This document shows positions 38,325 to 46,533 of a stretch of 64,000 bases of DNA, one piece after another. The stretch is from assembly GCF_030315975.1 (NCBI RefSeq), contig NZ_JASXSZ010000004.1, positions 372,001 to 436,000 on the forward strand, read 5' to 3'. Under the pieces are notes generated by a model. That model searched no databases. It worked only from the letters and a program-made list of their open reading frames with translations, and was not told the DNA's origin. Within the stretch, counting starts at the first letter, position 1, and the number at the start of each line of letters is the position of its first letter. Origin of the DNA: Microbacterium candidum. GTDB taxonomy: Bacteria > Actinomycetota > Actinomycetes > Actinomycetales > Microbacteriaceae. The position numbers were made by a program, and so were the translations under genes.

Positions 38325-39875
38325 CTACTGCGCGGCGACGAGCTGTGCGACGTACCCGGGAAGCATCGGGCTGCCCCATCCGGTCGTCAGGTCGTAACCC
38401 GTCGTGGTCGGGTACCCCGTCACCGGTCCGGGCATCAGCGAGCCGTCGGATGCGGTGACCCACATCCGGTTGCTGTCGATCACGCCGCTCGGGGTCGTGC
38501 CGTACGTCTGCGGGATGATGTCCAGGAACGCCGCCGACTTGTCGAACGACGGCGCGTAGATCGCCTTGTTCAGGTCGCCGATCGGGTTCTCGCCTGCAGC
38601 CTTGCGCGCCTGGTTCGCGATCGCCGTCGCGGCTGCGGCCTGCGGTGAGGCCGCCGACGTGCCGCCGACGATGCCCCACGGGCTCGAGCCGCCCAGGTAG
38701 GACGTCTGGTACACGAGCACGCCCCCGTTGATGGCGGCGTTCCATGCGAGATCCGGGACGCCGCGGTGGTTGCCGACGATGCCGGCCACGCCGTCCTGGA
38801 AGGCCGGGCGCGGGTAGATGGTCGACAGGCCGCCACCGGTGCCGATCGACGCCCATCCTTCATTCCATGCGGCCTCGGTGTCGCCGCCCTGGTTCCACGA
38901 CCAGTAGGCCGGGTTCCGCGCGCCGCTCGGGAGGAACGGCACGTCCTGCGTCGGGTTCCACATCCAGCCGTCCTGCACCTGTGTGCCGCCGACCGAGGTG
39001 ACAAAGGGCGAGACGTTCGGGTAGCTCACCTCGGGCGTGGCCCCGGCCACGGTCGACCGGTGGACGTTCGTCATCCCGGTGGATCCGTTGTCGCCCGACG
39101 ACGAGAAGAAGGTGTCGCCCTTCGCGAGCCCGCGCTGGAACGTCTGGTCGAACTTCGCGAACTGCGTCGCCGCGGCCGCCGCGTTCGAACCGAACGTCTG
39201 CTCGTCCGTGCCGAACGACATCGAGAAGACGGTGCCCGCCGGGTACCTCGCGATGCCCCAGTCGATGGCCTTCATCAGGTTCGGAAGGCCCTGGACGCCC
39301 TGCGTCTCGGCGGGCGGCGTGGCCAGCAGCACGATGTGCGCCTTGGGCGCCATCGCGTAGGCCCACTCGATGTCGAGCGTCGCCTCGCCGGCCCAGCCCG
39401 CGGCCGCATTCGGTCCCGACTGCCCGACGCCCTTGCCGGTCGGATTCGTGTAGTTCGGCATGCCGAGCGGTGCCGCCACCTCGAAGTCCGGGGCCGGTCC
39501 GCCGAACGTCTGCGCGAAGAAGGCGAGGTCTGCGGCGGCCGTCGGGCTCCCGTATGCGTCCACGAGCACGATGGTCTGGCCGGCGCCGTCGTCGCTCGTG
39601 GCGAGCGGCCCGAGGCCGTAGTGGGCGCGCAGCTGATCCGGCGCGTAGCAGTGGATCGTCGTCGACACGCGCCCGTCGGGAGCGGGCCGGGTGCACGCGG
39701 CCGGGCCGGACGCGCCTGCCGCGGGGGTGAATGCCGAATCGGGGGCCTTCGCCTCGTACGGCGTGACTCCCGGTGACGCCGTCGGCGACGCGGTCGACGG
39801 CGGCGCCGCCCACACGGAGACGCCGAGCGCGGCCGCGAGGCCGAGAGATGCGAGTGCTGCCCTGGTTCGTGACAT
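38325..39875 (-). CDS. Secreted S53-family (sedolisin) serine-carboxyl peptidase
   Basis: The protein has 516 residues from ATG 39875 (GAGGAGG upstream). An N-terminal signal peptide (about residues 1-30, ALASLGLAAALGVSVWAAPP) is followed by a short linker and the S53 catalytic domain. The Glu/Asp pair is E164 and D168 in GEATLDIEWAYAMAP, the oxyanion region is SSSGDNG and the nucleophile is S407 in GGTSAASP. The C-terminal GYDLTTGWGSPM is the usual calcium-site region. The roughly 180-residue activation propeptide of classical sedolisins is not seen. It degrades proteins outside the cell, usually at acid pH in this family. Confidence 0.9.
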   Translation of the reverse strand: MSRTRAALASLGLAAALGVSVWAAPPSTASPTASPGVTPYEAKAPDSAFTPAAGASGPAACTRPAPDGRVSTTIHCYAPDQLRAHYGLGPLATSDDGAGQTIVLVDAYGSPTAAADLAFFAQTFGGPAPDFEVAAPLGMPNYTNPTGKGVGQSGPNAAAGWAGEATLDIEWAYAMAPKAHIVLLATPPAETQGVQGLPNLMKAIDWGIARYPAGTVFSMSFGTDEQTFGSNAAAAATQFAKFDQTFQRGLAKGDTFFSSSGDNGSTGMTNVHRSTVAGATPEVSYPNVSPFVTSVGGTQVQDGWMWNPTQDVPFLPSGARNPAYWSWNQGGDTEAAWNEGWASIGTGGGLSTIYPRPAFQDGVAGIVGNHRGVPDLAWNAAINGGVLVYQTSYLGGSSPWGIVGGTSAASPQAAAATAIANQARKAAGENPIGDLNKAIYAPSFDKSAAFLDIIPQTYGTTPSGVIDSNRMWVTASDGSLMPGPVTGYPTTTGYDLTTGWGSPMLPGYVAQLVAAQ

Positions 39876-39989
39876 GCCAACCTCCTCGTCAGCGGCGCTG
39901 CGCTTCGGGTTCGGAGCGCTCCGCGCCAGCCATACCGGGGATGAACGTAGCATCGGGGGCACGGCGGCCGGAAGAGGACTCCTGTCGTC

Positions 39990-40706
39990 TCAGGCGCGCC
40001 GCGCCATCGGGCGCACGAGGACGGAGAACGGCGTCCGGGCGCACGCGACCCGGGTCTCGGCGTCCGCGATGGTGCCCACCTGGAGAGCAGGCGCCGTCGA
40101 GAGCACCACGCGGCCGTCGGCGTTCACGAGTGCGACCGGTTCGTCAGCGTCCAGGAAGGCGGGCAGCAGGTCCTGTTCCAGGCGGCGCACCGCGACATCC
40201 GCCCCCACGACGCCGGCGAGGGCGTTCGTCGTCGGCGAGCTGACCGGGGACGTGAACGTCAGGATGTAGTCGCACGTGCACAGGTGGTCGACGTACGGCC
40301 CCGTCACATGCGCCTGGAAAGTCGTCGCCGGCGCACGGAACCACTCGAGCGACCGGAAGTCGCGCAGGTACTCGGCGTAGCCGCGCGTCGTGATGTCGAG
40401 GCGCGTGGGCTCGGTGGTCGCGCCCAGGACCGGATTGTCGTCGAGCGGACCCAGCCACCAGGCGAAGTGCACGCCGCGTGCGGACACGACGTCGCTGTCG
40501 GCGATGAAGCCGGCGCCGCTGACGAGGGCGTTGGGCTCGGCGAGGCGGGGGAGGACGAGGCCTGCGACGAGTTCGTCGATCGCGGCCGGCCTCGGTGCGG
40601 CGCCGAGCGCCTCCTCGACCGTTCCACGCCACGCGTCGAGCAGCCCGAACACGACGTCCATGCGCTCGTCGACGAGGGTGGCGAGGTCATGCGCTGAGCG
40701 GTTCAT
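39990..40706 (-). CDS. Soluble stand-alone Cache-domain protein (possible amino acid/amine sensor)
   Basis: The 238-residue protein has no signal peptide or membrane helix. Residues about 95-200 read like a PDC/Cache membrane-distal pocket: RDFRSLEWFRAP, then GPYVD, YILTFTSPV and GVVGADV. The order R...W-F...Y...D resembles the dCache amino-acid-binding motif. Cache domains normally sit outside the membrane as parts of chemoreceptors or kinases, so a cytosolic single-domain form is notable. The gene overlaps the GntR regulator gene by 20 bases on the same strand, suggesting the two work together. Ligand identity is inference. Confidence 0.7.
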   Translation of the reverse strand: MNRSAHDLATLVDERMDVVFGLLDAWRGTVEEALGAAPRPAAIDELVAGLVLPRLAEPNALVSGAGFIADSDVVSARGVHFAWWLGPLDDNPVLGATTEPTRLDITTRGYAEYLRDFRSLEWFRAPATTFQAHVTGPYVDHLCTCDYILTFTSPVSSPTTNALAGVVGADVAVRRLEQDLLPAFLDADEPVALVNADGRVVLSTAPALQVGTIADAETRVACARTPFSVLVRPMARRA

Positions 40707-41466
40707 CGAGGCGGCCTCCTCTCTCGACGCGCGCCTTCGCCGCCAGCACCCGTTCGGCGAGCAGCGCGATCAGAGAGCCCGCCGCGGCGCGTGCGGGGGC
40801 CGGCCGGCGCTTCGCGATGGCGTTCACGATGCGATGGTCGTGCGCAAGAGCGGCCGCACGGACGTCCGGTTCGTCGAGCCCGAGGAGCAGGAGGGGCCCG
40901 GCATCCGCCTGCAGTCGGATCTGCTCCCGCACGAGTCGCGGCGACTGGCTGAGCACCGCGAGCTCCAGGAAGAACCCGCTCTGATTGGTGCGCGCGGCAG
41001 GGGCGTCGTCGAAGTCGGCGTCGCCGAGCCACGTGGCCAGGCGCGCTGCGTCGCCGAGGGCCGCGCGCTCCGCGGCCCGCTCGGCTGCGGCCGCGAGGAT
41101 CGCCGAGAAGTACACGGCGACGTCGCCGATCTCGACCTGGCTGAGACTGCGCAGGCGCGCGGTGAGGATGCCGTGGTGCTCGGCGTCGTCGTGGACGACG
41201 AAGCTGCCGCCCTCGCGCCCGCGCCGGGTCTCCACGAGTCCGGACTCGCGCAGGATGCCGAGCCCCTCACGGACCGTGATGAGGGCGACGCCGAAGCGCC
41301 GCGCGAGCTCCGGCTCGCTGGGCAGGCGCTCGCCGGGGGAGAGGACGCCGAGGACGATTCCGTCGGTGATGCGCCGCGCGACCTGTTCGGCGCGCCCGGC
41401 GTCGGCGAGCTGCGCGAAGACGGCTTCGCGCGCACCGGGACCGACTCTGGACGACACGAGACTCAC
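40687..41466 (-). CDS. GntR-family regulator with FCD-type C-terminal domain
   Basis: This 259-residue protein has a GntR winged helix (about residues 25-95, GERLPSEPELARRFGVALITVREGLGILRESGLVETRRGREGG) and an all-helical FadR/FCD-like effector domain. Some of the usual FCD metal ligands are not apparent (the FHxxL motif reads FFLEL here), so the effector site may be altered. It starts at GTG 41466. The overlap with the Cache gene and the direction toward the S53, dehydrogenase and permease genes suggest it controls this locus. Confidence 0.85.
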   Translation of the reverse strand: MSLVSSRVGPGAREAVFAQLADAGRAEQVARRITDGIVLGVLSPGERLPSEPELARRFGVALITVREGLGILRESGLVETRRGREGGSFVVHDDAEHHGILTARLRSLSQVEIGDVAVYFSAILAAAAERAAERAALGDAARLATWLGDADFDDAPAARTNQSGFFLELAVLSQSPRLVREQIRLQADAGPLLLLGLDEPDVRAAALAHDHRIVNAIAKRRPAPARAAAGSLIALLAERVLAAKARVERGGRLDEPLSA

Positions 41467-41476
41467 GATAGCCGAG

Positions 41477-41526
41477 GGATGCGGAAGGGCCCGGGCCGCG
41501 TGACGCGACCCGGGCCCTCCGCATCC
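41477..41526 (-). terminator. Terminator after the large subtilase gene
   Basis: A long stem pairs 41477-41500 with 41504-41526, with one bulged A and one C-A mismatch, around a 3-base loop. It lies 4 bases after the S8 stop on the minus strand. The stem base is GGATGCGG/CCGCATCC. Confidence 0.8.
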
Positions 41527-41530
41527 CCGA

Positions 41531-44500
41531 TCAGCGCACGTCGTACGCGCGTGTGATCGTCTGCAGGACCTTGGCGCCGTGCGCGTCGGTGAGCTCGACC
41601 CGCAGGCTCACCTGCTTGCCGGTCTGACCGGTGTGGTCCACGACGAGGTCGGCGCCGGACGATGTGAGCGTCGCCGTGCCCTCGACCCACGTGGTTCCGC
41701 CGTCGACGGACGTCCACACCCGCGCCGCCGAGACCGCGCCCGCGTCATAGCCGGGGTTGGCGTCGAAGCGCGCCGGGATGGTGACCTTGCCGGCCGCGAC
41801 CGTCTTCACGCCGTCCTCGGGGACGTCCAGGCGCGGCAGCAGGATCGGCAGCGGCTGGCTGTAGACGTTCGGGTCGTCGTGCGAGGCGAACGTCCACGTC
41901 ATGTCGACCGCCGTGGAGCGCTTCCAGATCTTCGCCGGCGAGCCGACCTTCTCCGTGTGCATCGACAGCTCATACGTCCCGTCCTGGGCCGGGACCGTGA
42001 AGACGCCGAACGGGTCGTAGCTCTCGCCGATCTGGACCCCGTTGCGCTTGAGCTGCATGTTGCCGATGTCGCCGAAGCTGCCCTGGTCCGCCCAGTGGCC
42101 CGCGCTGTCGCCCCAGAACGTCGTCTGGATGCCGAGCAGGTCGCCCTGCCGCTCGGCGATCAGCTGCGGAGTGCCACTCGTGTCCTTGCGGACCGTCGGC
42201 GACACACCGCCGCCGTACCACGAGTCGGTGAGCTGCTGCCCCGGGGTGAACGTGCGGTACTGGTCGTTCATCGACTCGCTGAACGGCAGGCTCGAGTACA
42301 CCGAGCGGAACCACTTCGTGCCGTCGGCCGTGAAGTACTCCGTCCGCGCGCTCGGCGCCCCGATGTAGTCGAAGGCGTTGACGGCGTACGCGAGGGTGCT
42401 CGGACGCTGCGCCGCCACCGACGTGCCGAAGTCAGCGGGCGCGCCCGCCATGCTCGTGTACGAGTTGTCGATGCGGCCGAGCGAGGAGTCCGACACGTCG
42501 TGCTTCTGCGCGGTGACCAGCTGGCCGTCGGAGAAGAAGGCGAGCGAGTACGCGTACGGCGTCTTGCCGTTGGCCGTCCAGGTGACGGACACCGGCCCTG
42601 CCGCGAGGGCCGCCGCCAGAGCGGTGCCCTCGCTCGCCGGCAGCGTGTAGGTCGGCACCGGGATGGTGTTGAAGCCGGCCGACGGGATCCACGTGCCCGG
42701 GTCGTCGTGCCACACGAGCAGCGCCTTGGCGCCGGCCGCGGCCGCCCGCGTCTGCGCGGAGCTGTCGCTCGCTCCGAGTGCGAGCTTCGCGACGACGACC
42801 TTGCCCTTGACGTCGACCCCGGCGAAGTCGGCTGCGTTTCCCGCGCCGACGGACACGATGTCCGCGGTCCCGGTCCCGTCGAGGTTGCCGATGCCGGGCT
42901 TCGCCGACAGCGGATGCAGCGCCAGCCCGTCCGAGGTCTTCATCGACGACACGATCGGGGCGATCTGGTGCGCCCAGTGCCCGAACTCGAACGACCCGTC
43001 ACCCTTGGCCACCTTGCCGATGATCTGCGCGTAGATCTCGTTCGTCCCGACCGAGGTCGTCAGCGAGCCGGAGTGGACGAAGGCGTTCTGCCAGATCCGC
43101 TCGAAGGTGAGCGTCGTGTTGCGCGTCTCCGTCGGCTGCTGCGTGGTGACCGTCAGCGGGCTCGCCTGACGCGCGTCCAGCACGATGCTCATGTCCTTGT
43201 CGATCGTCAGCTCGGGTCGAGCGAGGTAGGCGAGCGACTGCGCCACGGAACGGCTGTTGGCCACGCTGCCCGGAGTCGGCGTGATGTCGTACGACGTCAG
43301 GAAGTACTTCCCGGGCCGCACGGTGAACTTCTGCTCCTTGCCGCTCACGAACCGCCGCTCGCCGATCGACGTGTCGGTGTTGACGAGATCGACGCTCGAC
43401 GAGCCGTTGGCCGTGTTGCCGTTGCGGTCGATGACGGTGACCGAGACCGTGACCGCGGGGGCCTGCGTGTACAGGCCGAACGCCGTCGAGACGCGCTGCG
43501 TCCCGCTCGTGCCGACGATCTGCGCGGTGATGTCGCCGAGCGAGCTGTCCGGGATGTTCGCCCCGAGCTGCACGGTGACGGGGACCTCGACCGTGCCGTG
43601 CGCGGGTACGGTGACGTGCTGCGGCAGGCGGATGAGCGGCGTGTTCACCGACTTCCCGTCGTTCCCGGTCACCTTCTGGACGGTGAGCCGCAGGTCGACG
43701 TCGGTGTCGCCGCTGTTGGTGTACGTGAGGCTCTTCGCGCTGTACGCCTTGGTCTGCGGGTAGTCGAAAGCGCCGCCGTAGACCGTGGAGTCACCGGTCA
43801 CGGTCTGCGACAGCATCCGCGCCACGTCCAGGCGTCCCGCTCCGACCTCCTGCGCCGCGCCCGGCACGGTCGGGTCGGCCGACGACGTGAGCAGCTGCTT
43901 GATCTGCGCCCCCGTCATCGTCGGGTGCTGCTCCTTCGCGATAGCGGCGGCGCCTGCGACATGGGGCGTCGCCATCGACGTGCCGGACATCGTGCGGTAC
44001 GCGTAGATCCCTCGGCCGCCGGCTGCGGCGGCGAAGATGCTCACACCGGGCGCCGCGATCTCGGGCTTCACGATGTGGCTGACGCCGACGGGGCCTCGGC
44101 TGGAGAAGGACGCGGTCGCATCCTTCGAGTCCACCGCGCCGACCGTCAGGGCCGAGGTCGCGCAGCCCGGGCTCGAGACCGTGTTCTGCCGCGGGCCCAT
44201 GTTGCCGGCCGCGATGACGAAGAGGCTCGTGCTCGAGGCCGACAGCTGGTCGACGGCCTGCGCGATGGGGTCGTCGCACGTGGTGGCCGGGAGCTGGCTG
44301 CCGAGGCTCATCGAGATCACGTCCGCGTGGTTCGCGACGGCCCACTGCATCCCCGCGATGATGTCGGAGTCGTAGCCGGCGCCCGAGTCGCCGAGCACCT
44401 TGCCGATGAGGAGGGAGGCGCCCGGCGCGACACCGCGCTCCTTCCCGGCGCTCGCGGCGCCCGTTCCGGCGACGGTCGAAGCGACGTGCGTGCCGTGTCC

Positions 44501-45346
44501 GACGAGGTCGTCGGTGCCGTGCGTCGAGCCGGTGAAGTCCTTCGCCTGAGCGATGCGTCCGGCGAGGTCGGGGTGTCCTGCGTCGACGCCCGTGTCGAGG
44601 ACGGCGACGGTGCTGCCCTTCCCATCGAGCCCGGCCTGCCAGGCCGCAGGCGCCCCGATCTGCTGCGTGGAGTCCGCGAGCGTGGCCTTCACGGGGCGGT
44701 CGAGCCACAGCTTCGACAGCCCCGTACCGGAGGCGGAGCCGCCGTCGGTCAACTGCTGCCATGCCGACTGGGCATCCGACTTGGCCACGACGTAGGCCAT
44801 CGAGTTGACGGAGGCGAGCGCGGTCGCGTCGCTCGCGCCCGTCGGAACCGGGGCCGGCGCCCCGTCGGTGACCGTGCGAGCTCCGGCGTCGTACTGCGCG
44901 ATCACGTGGACCGCGTCGGCGTGGGCGTCGTCGTAGCCCGCTGCGACGAGGCCCGTCACGTCGAAGAGCTCGCGGTCGATCCGGCCGCTCGCGAGCGCGG
45001 CGCTCGCGGTGGAAGGGAAGACGTACACGTTGTCGCCGTCGCGGTAGGTCTCGTAGGGGGTGACCGTGCCGTCGTCGCCTGGCAGCAGCTGCGCGACCGG
45101 CTGCCCGTCGGCGGTCCGGGTGACGCGGACGCGGTCGCCCGAGATCAGGGTGACGGTCGCGGACGAGGTGGCCGCCTTCGCCTCCGCCGAGCCGACGAGG
45201 GGCGTCTGTGAGTCGGAGGACGAGCCGGTCGTCGCCGCGATCGACGGTGCCGCGAGCGCGATGCCGCCGATGCCGAGCGCGACACCGCTGAGGGCCGCGA
45301 CGACCGATCGCGCACGTCGTCGGGCGCGCCTGTTCTGAGGTTCCAT
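41531..45346 (-). CDS. Large secreted S8 subtilisin-like peptidase
   Basis: The protein has 1271 residues from ATG 45346 (GGAAGG upstream; a longer start at 45373 is possible). A signal peptide (about 1-38, ending AAPSIAA) is followed by a propeptide-like region to about 225 and the S8 domain: D251 in LDTGVD, H284 in GHGTHVAS, oxyanion Asn in AAGNMG, S457 in GTSMATPHVAG. The long C-terminal part holds beta-sandwich repeats and a PA-like domain (roughly 790-890). It is not cell-wall anchored: no LPxTG motif is seen. It probably degrades extracellular protein. It is divergent from a TrmB/LuxR-type regulator. Confidence 0.92.
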   Translation of the reverse strand: MEPQNRRARRRARSVVAALSGVALGIGGIALAAPSIAATTGSSSDSQTPLVGSAEAKAATSSATVTLISGDRVRVTRTADGQPVAQLLPGDDGTVTPYETYRDGDNVYVFPSTASAALASGRIDRELFDVTGLVAAGYDDAHADAVHVIAQYDAGARTVTDGAPAPVPTGASDATALASVNSMAYVVAKSDAQSAWQQLTDGGSASGTGLSKLWLDRPVKATLADSTQQIGAPAAWQAGLDGKGSTVAVLDTGVDAGHPDLAGRIAQAKDFTGSTHGTDDLVGHGTHVASTVAGTGAASAGKERGVAPGASLLIGKVLGDSGAGYDSDIIAGMQWAVANHADVISMSLGSQLPATTCDDPIAQAVDQLSASSTSLFVIAAGNMGPRQNTVSSPGCATSALTVGAVDSKDATASFSSRGPVGVSHIVKPEIAAPGVSIFAAAAGGRGIYAYRTMSGTSMATPHVAGAAAIAKEQHPTMTGAQIKQLLTSSADPTVPGAAQEVGAGRLDVARMLSQTVTGDSTVYGGAFDYPQTKAYSAKSLTYTNSGDTDVDLRLTVQKVTGNDGKSVNTPLIRLPQHVTVPAHGTVEVPVTVQLGANIPDSSLGDITAQIVGTSGTQRVSTAFGLYTQAPAVTVSVTVIDRNGNTANGSSSVDLVNTDTSIGERRFVSGKEQKFTVRPGKYFLTSYDITPTPGSVANSRSVAQSLAYLARPELTIDKDMSIVLDARQASPLTVTTQQPTETRNTTLTFERIWQNAFVHSGSLTTSVGTNEIYAQIIGKVAKGDGSFEFGHWAHQIAPIVSSMKTSDGLALHPLSAKPGIGNLDGTGTADIVSVGAGNAADFAGVDVKGKVVVAKLALGASDSSAQTRAAAAGAKALLVWHDDPGTWIPSAGFNTIPVPTYTLPASEGTALAAALAAGPVSVTWTANGKTPYAYSLAFFSDGQLVTAQKHDVSDSSLGRIDNSYTSMAGAPADFGTSVAAQRPSTLAYAVNAFDYIGAPSARTEYFTADGTKWFRSVYSSLPFSESMNDQYRTFTPGQQLTDSWYGGGVSPTVRKDTSGTPQLIAERQGDLLGIQTTFWGDSAGHWADQGSFGDIGNMQLKRNGVQIGESYDPFGVFTVPAQDGTYELSMHTEKVGSPAKIWKRSTAVDMTWTFASHDDPNVYSQPLPILLPRLDVPEDGVKTVAAGKVTIPARFDANPGYDAGAVSAARVWTSVDGGTTWVEGTATLTSSGADLVVDHTGQTGKQVSLRVELTDAHGAKVLQTITRAYDVR

Positions 45347-45367
45347 GGGGGAGCCTTCCGTTCTGGG

Positions 45368-45436
45368 GATCATTCCTGATCACGGTTTCACAGGCCCGCA
45401 CTAGTGTGGTGGCGGAGGCCCGTCATGACCGTGATC
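45368..45436. promoter_or_regulatory. Nested inverted repeats between the subtilase and its divergent regulator
   Basis: GATCA-TTCC-TGATC (45368-45381) is a short dyad. GATCACGGT (45378-45386) is matched by ACCGTGATC at 45428-45436, 41 bases apart. TAGTGT (45412-45417) is a possible -10 for the regulator. The two spaced half-sites could allow looping control of both divergent genes. Confidence 0.4.
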
Positions 45437-45483
45437 CGCCACAGCGGCCGCACCCAGGAACCGGCACTGAGGAAGGGCGTCCG

Positions 45484-46452
45484 GTGATCGACGACCGTCC
45501 TCTCGACGCGATGGGTCTCGACGGAGGCCACGCGGTGGTGTACCGCCGGCTTCTCGCCGCACCGGCGGCCTCGGCGGCCGAGCTCGCAGCCGAGACGGCC
45601 TTGTCCCCGGGGTCCGTGGGACAGATCCTCGACGAGCTGGAGCTGGCTGGGTTCGTGGCCCGTCAGGCGTCCTCGCCGCACCGGTTCGTGGCATCCCCTC
45701 CCTCGCTCGTGATGCGCCCGCTGCTCGTCGAGCAGGAGCGCAGGCTCGCGGCTGCGCACGAGACCCTCGTCGAGCTCAGCGCGGTCTACCGGGAAGGCGC
45801 GGCGCTGCGCGCGGTGCCGGACGTCGTCGACGTCGTGGTCGGTGCGGACGCCGTGCGCCAGCGTCTCGGTCAGCTGCAGGCCGCCGCCACGGAGCGCGTC
45901 GACGTCTTCGTCCTGAGCGACGTCGCGCTCGTGGCCAGCGACGACAACCTCGAGGAGGAGCGGGCGCTCGCGCGCGGCGTGCGGTACCGGACGATCGTGG
46001 AGACGGGCGTCCTCGAGCGCGCGGGGTTCATGGATGCCGCGAAGCAGGCGGCGCTCGACGGCGAGGAAGTGCGCGTCCTGCCCGCCCTGCCGACGCGGCT
46101 CTTCATCGCGGACGGCGATATCGCCCTGCTCCCCATGGCCTCCCACGGCCCCGGCCAGGCGGACGGGGCTCTGCTCCTGCACAAGAGCGGCCTGCTGGAC
46201 CTCGTCGATGCGACGTTCGAGACGTCGTGGCGGGCGGCGCGGCCGCTGTTCGCGGAGGAGGGCCGGGATTCGGCCGAGGACCGCGAGCTGCTGTCCCTCC
46301 TCATGATCGGATTGACGGATGCGGCTGCCGCCGCGCAGCTCGGCATCTCGCTGCGCACCATCCAGCGGCGGGTGTCGGAGCTCATCGAGCTCGCCGGCGT
46401 CTCGTCACGGTTCCAGCTGGGGGCGGAGGCGGTCCGGCGCGGGTGGCTGTGA
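45484..46452 (+). CDS. TrmB-like/LuxR-type transcriptional regulator
   Basis: The protein has 322 residues from GTG 45484 (GGAAGG 8 bases upstream). The N-terminal winged helix (about 15-70, AAELAAETALSPGSVGQILDELELAGFV) resembles TrmB. The middle part looks like the phospholipase D-like effector fold of that family. A LuxR-type helix-turn-helix closes the protein (about 265-320, LTDAAAAAQLGISLRTIQRRVSELIELAGVSSRFQLGAEAVRRGW). Actinobacterial regulators of this design are often found beside S8 peptidase genes, so control of the divergent subtilase is likely. Confidence 0.82.
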   Translation: MIDDRPLDAMGLDGGHAVVYRRLLAAPAASAAELAAETALSPGSVGQILDELELAGFVARQASSPHRFVASPPSLVMRPLLVEQERRLAAAHETLVELSAVYREGAALRAVPDVVDVVVGADAVRQRLGQLQAAATERVDVFVLSDVALVASDDNLEEERALARGVRYRTIVETGVLERAGFMDAAKQAALDGEEVRVLPALPTRLFIADGDIALLPMASHGPGQADGALLLHKSGLLDLVDATFETSWRAARPLFAEEGRDSAEDRELLSLLMIGLTDAAAAAQLGISLRTIQRRVSELIELAGVSSRFQLGAEAVRRGWL

Positions 46453-46470
46453 GCGGTTCGGCGCGTTAAA

Positions 46471-46490
46471 GATTCGGTATAGGATGAATC
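46471..46490 (+). promoter_or_regulatory. Operator-like dyad over the -10 of the CoA-transferase operon
   Basis: GATTC (46471-46475) and GAATC (46486-46490) form a dyad with a 10-base spacer, with TATAGGAT (46478-46485) between them as the likely -10. A regulator binding the half-sites would cover the promoter. No regulator gene of the operon is adjacent except the upstream TrmB/LuxR-type gene. Confidence 0.4.
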
Positions 46491-46533
46491 TCTGACGGGC
46501 TTCACGGCATGCGACGACGGATGCGAGGACGAC

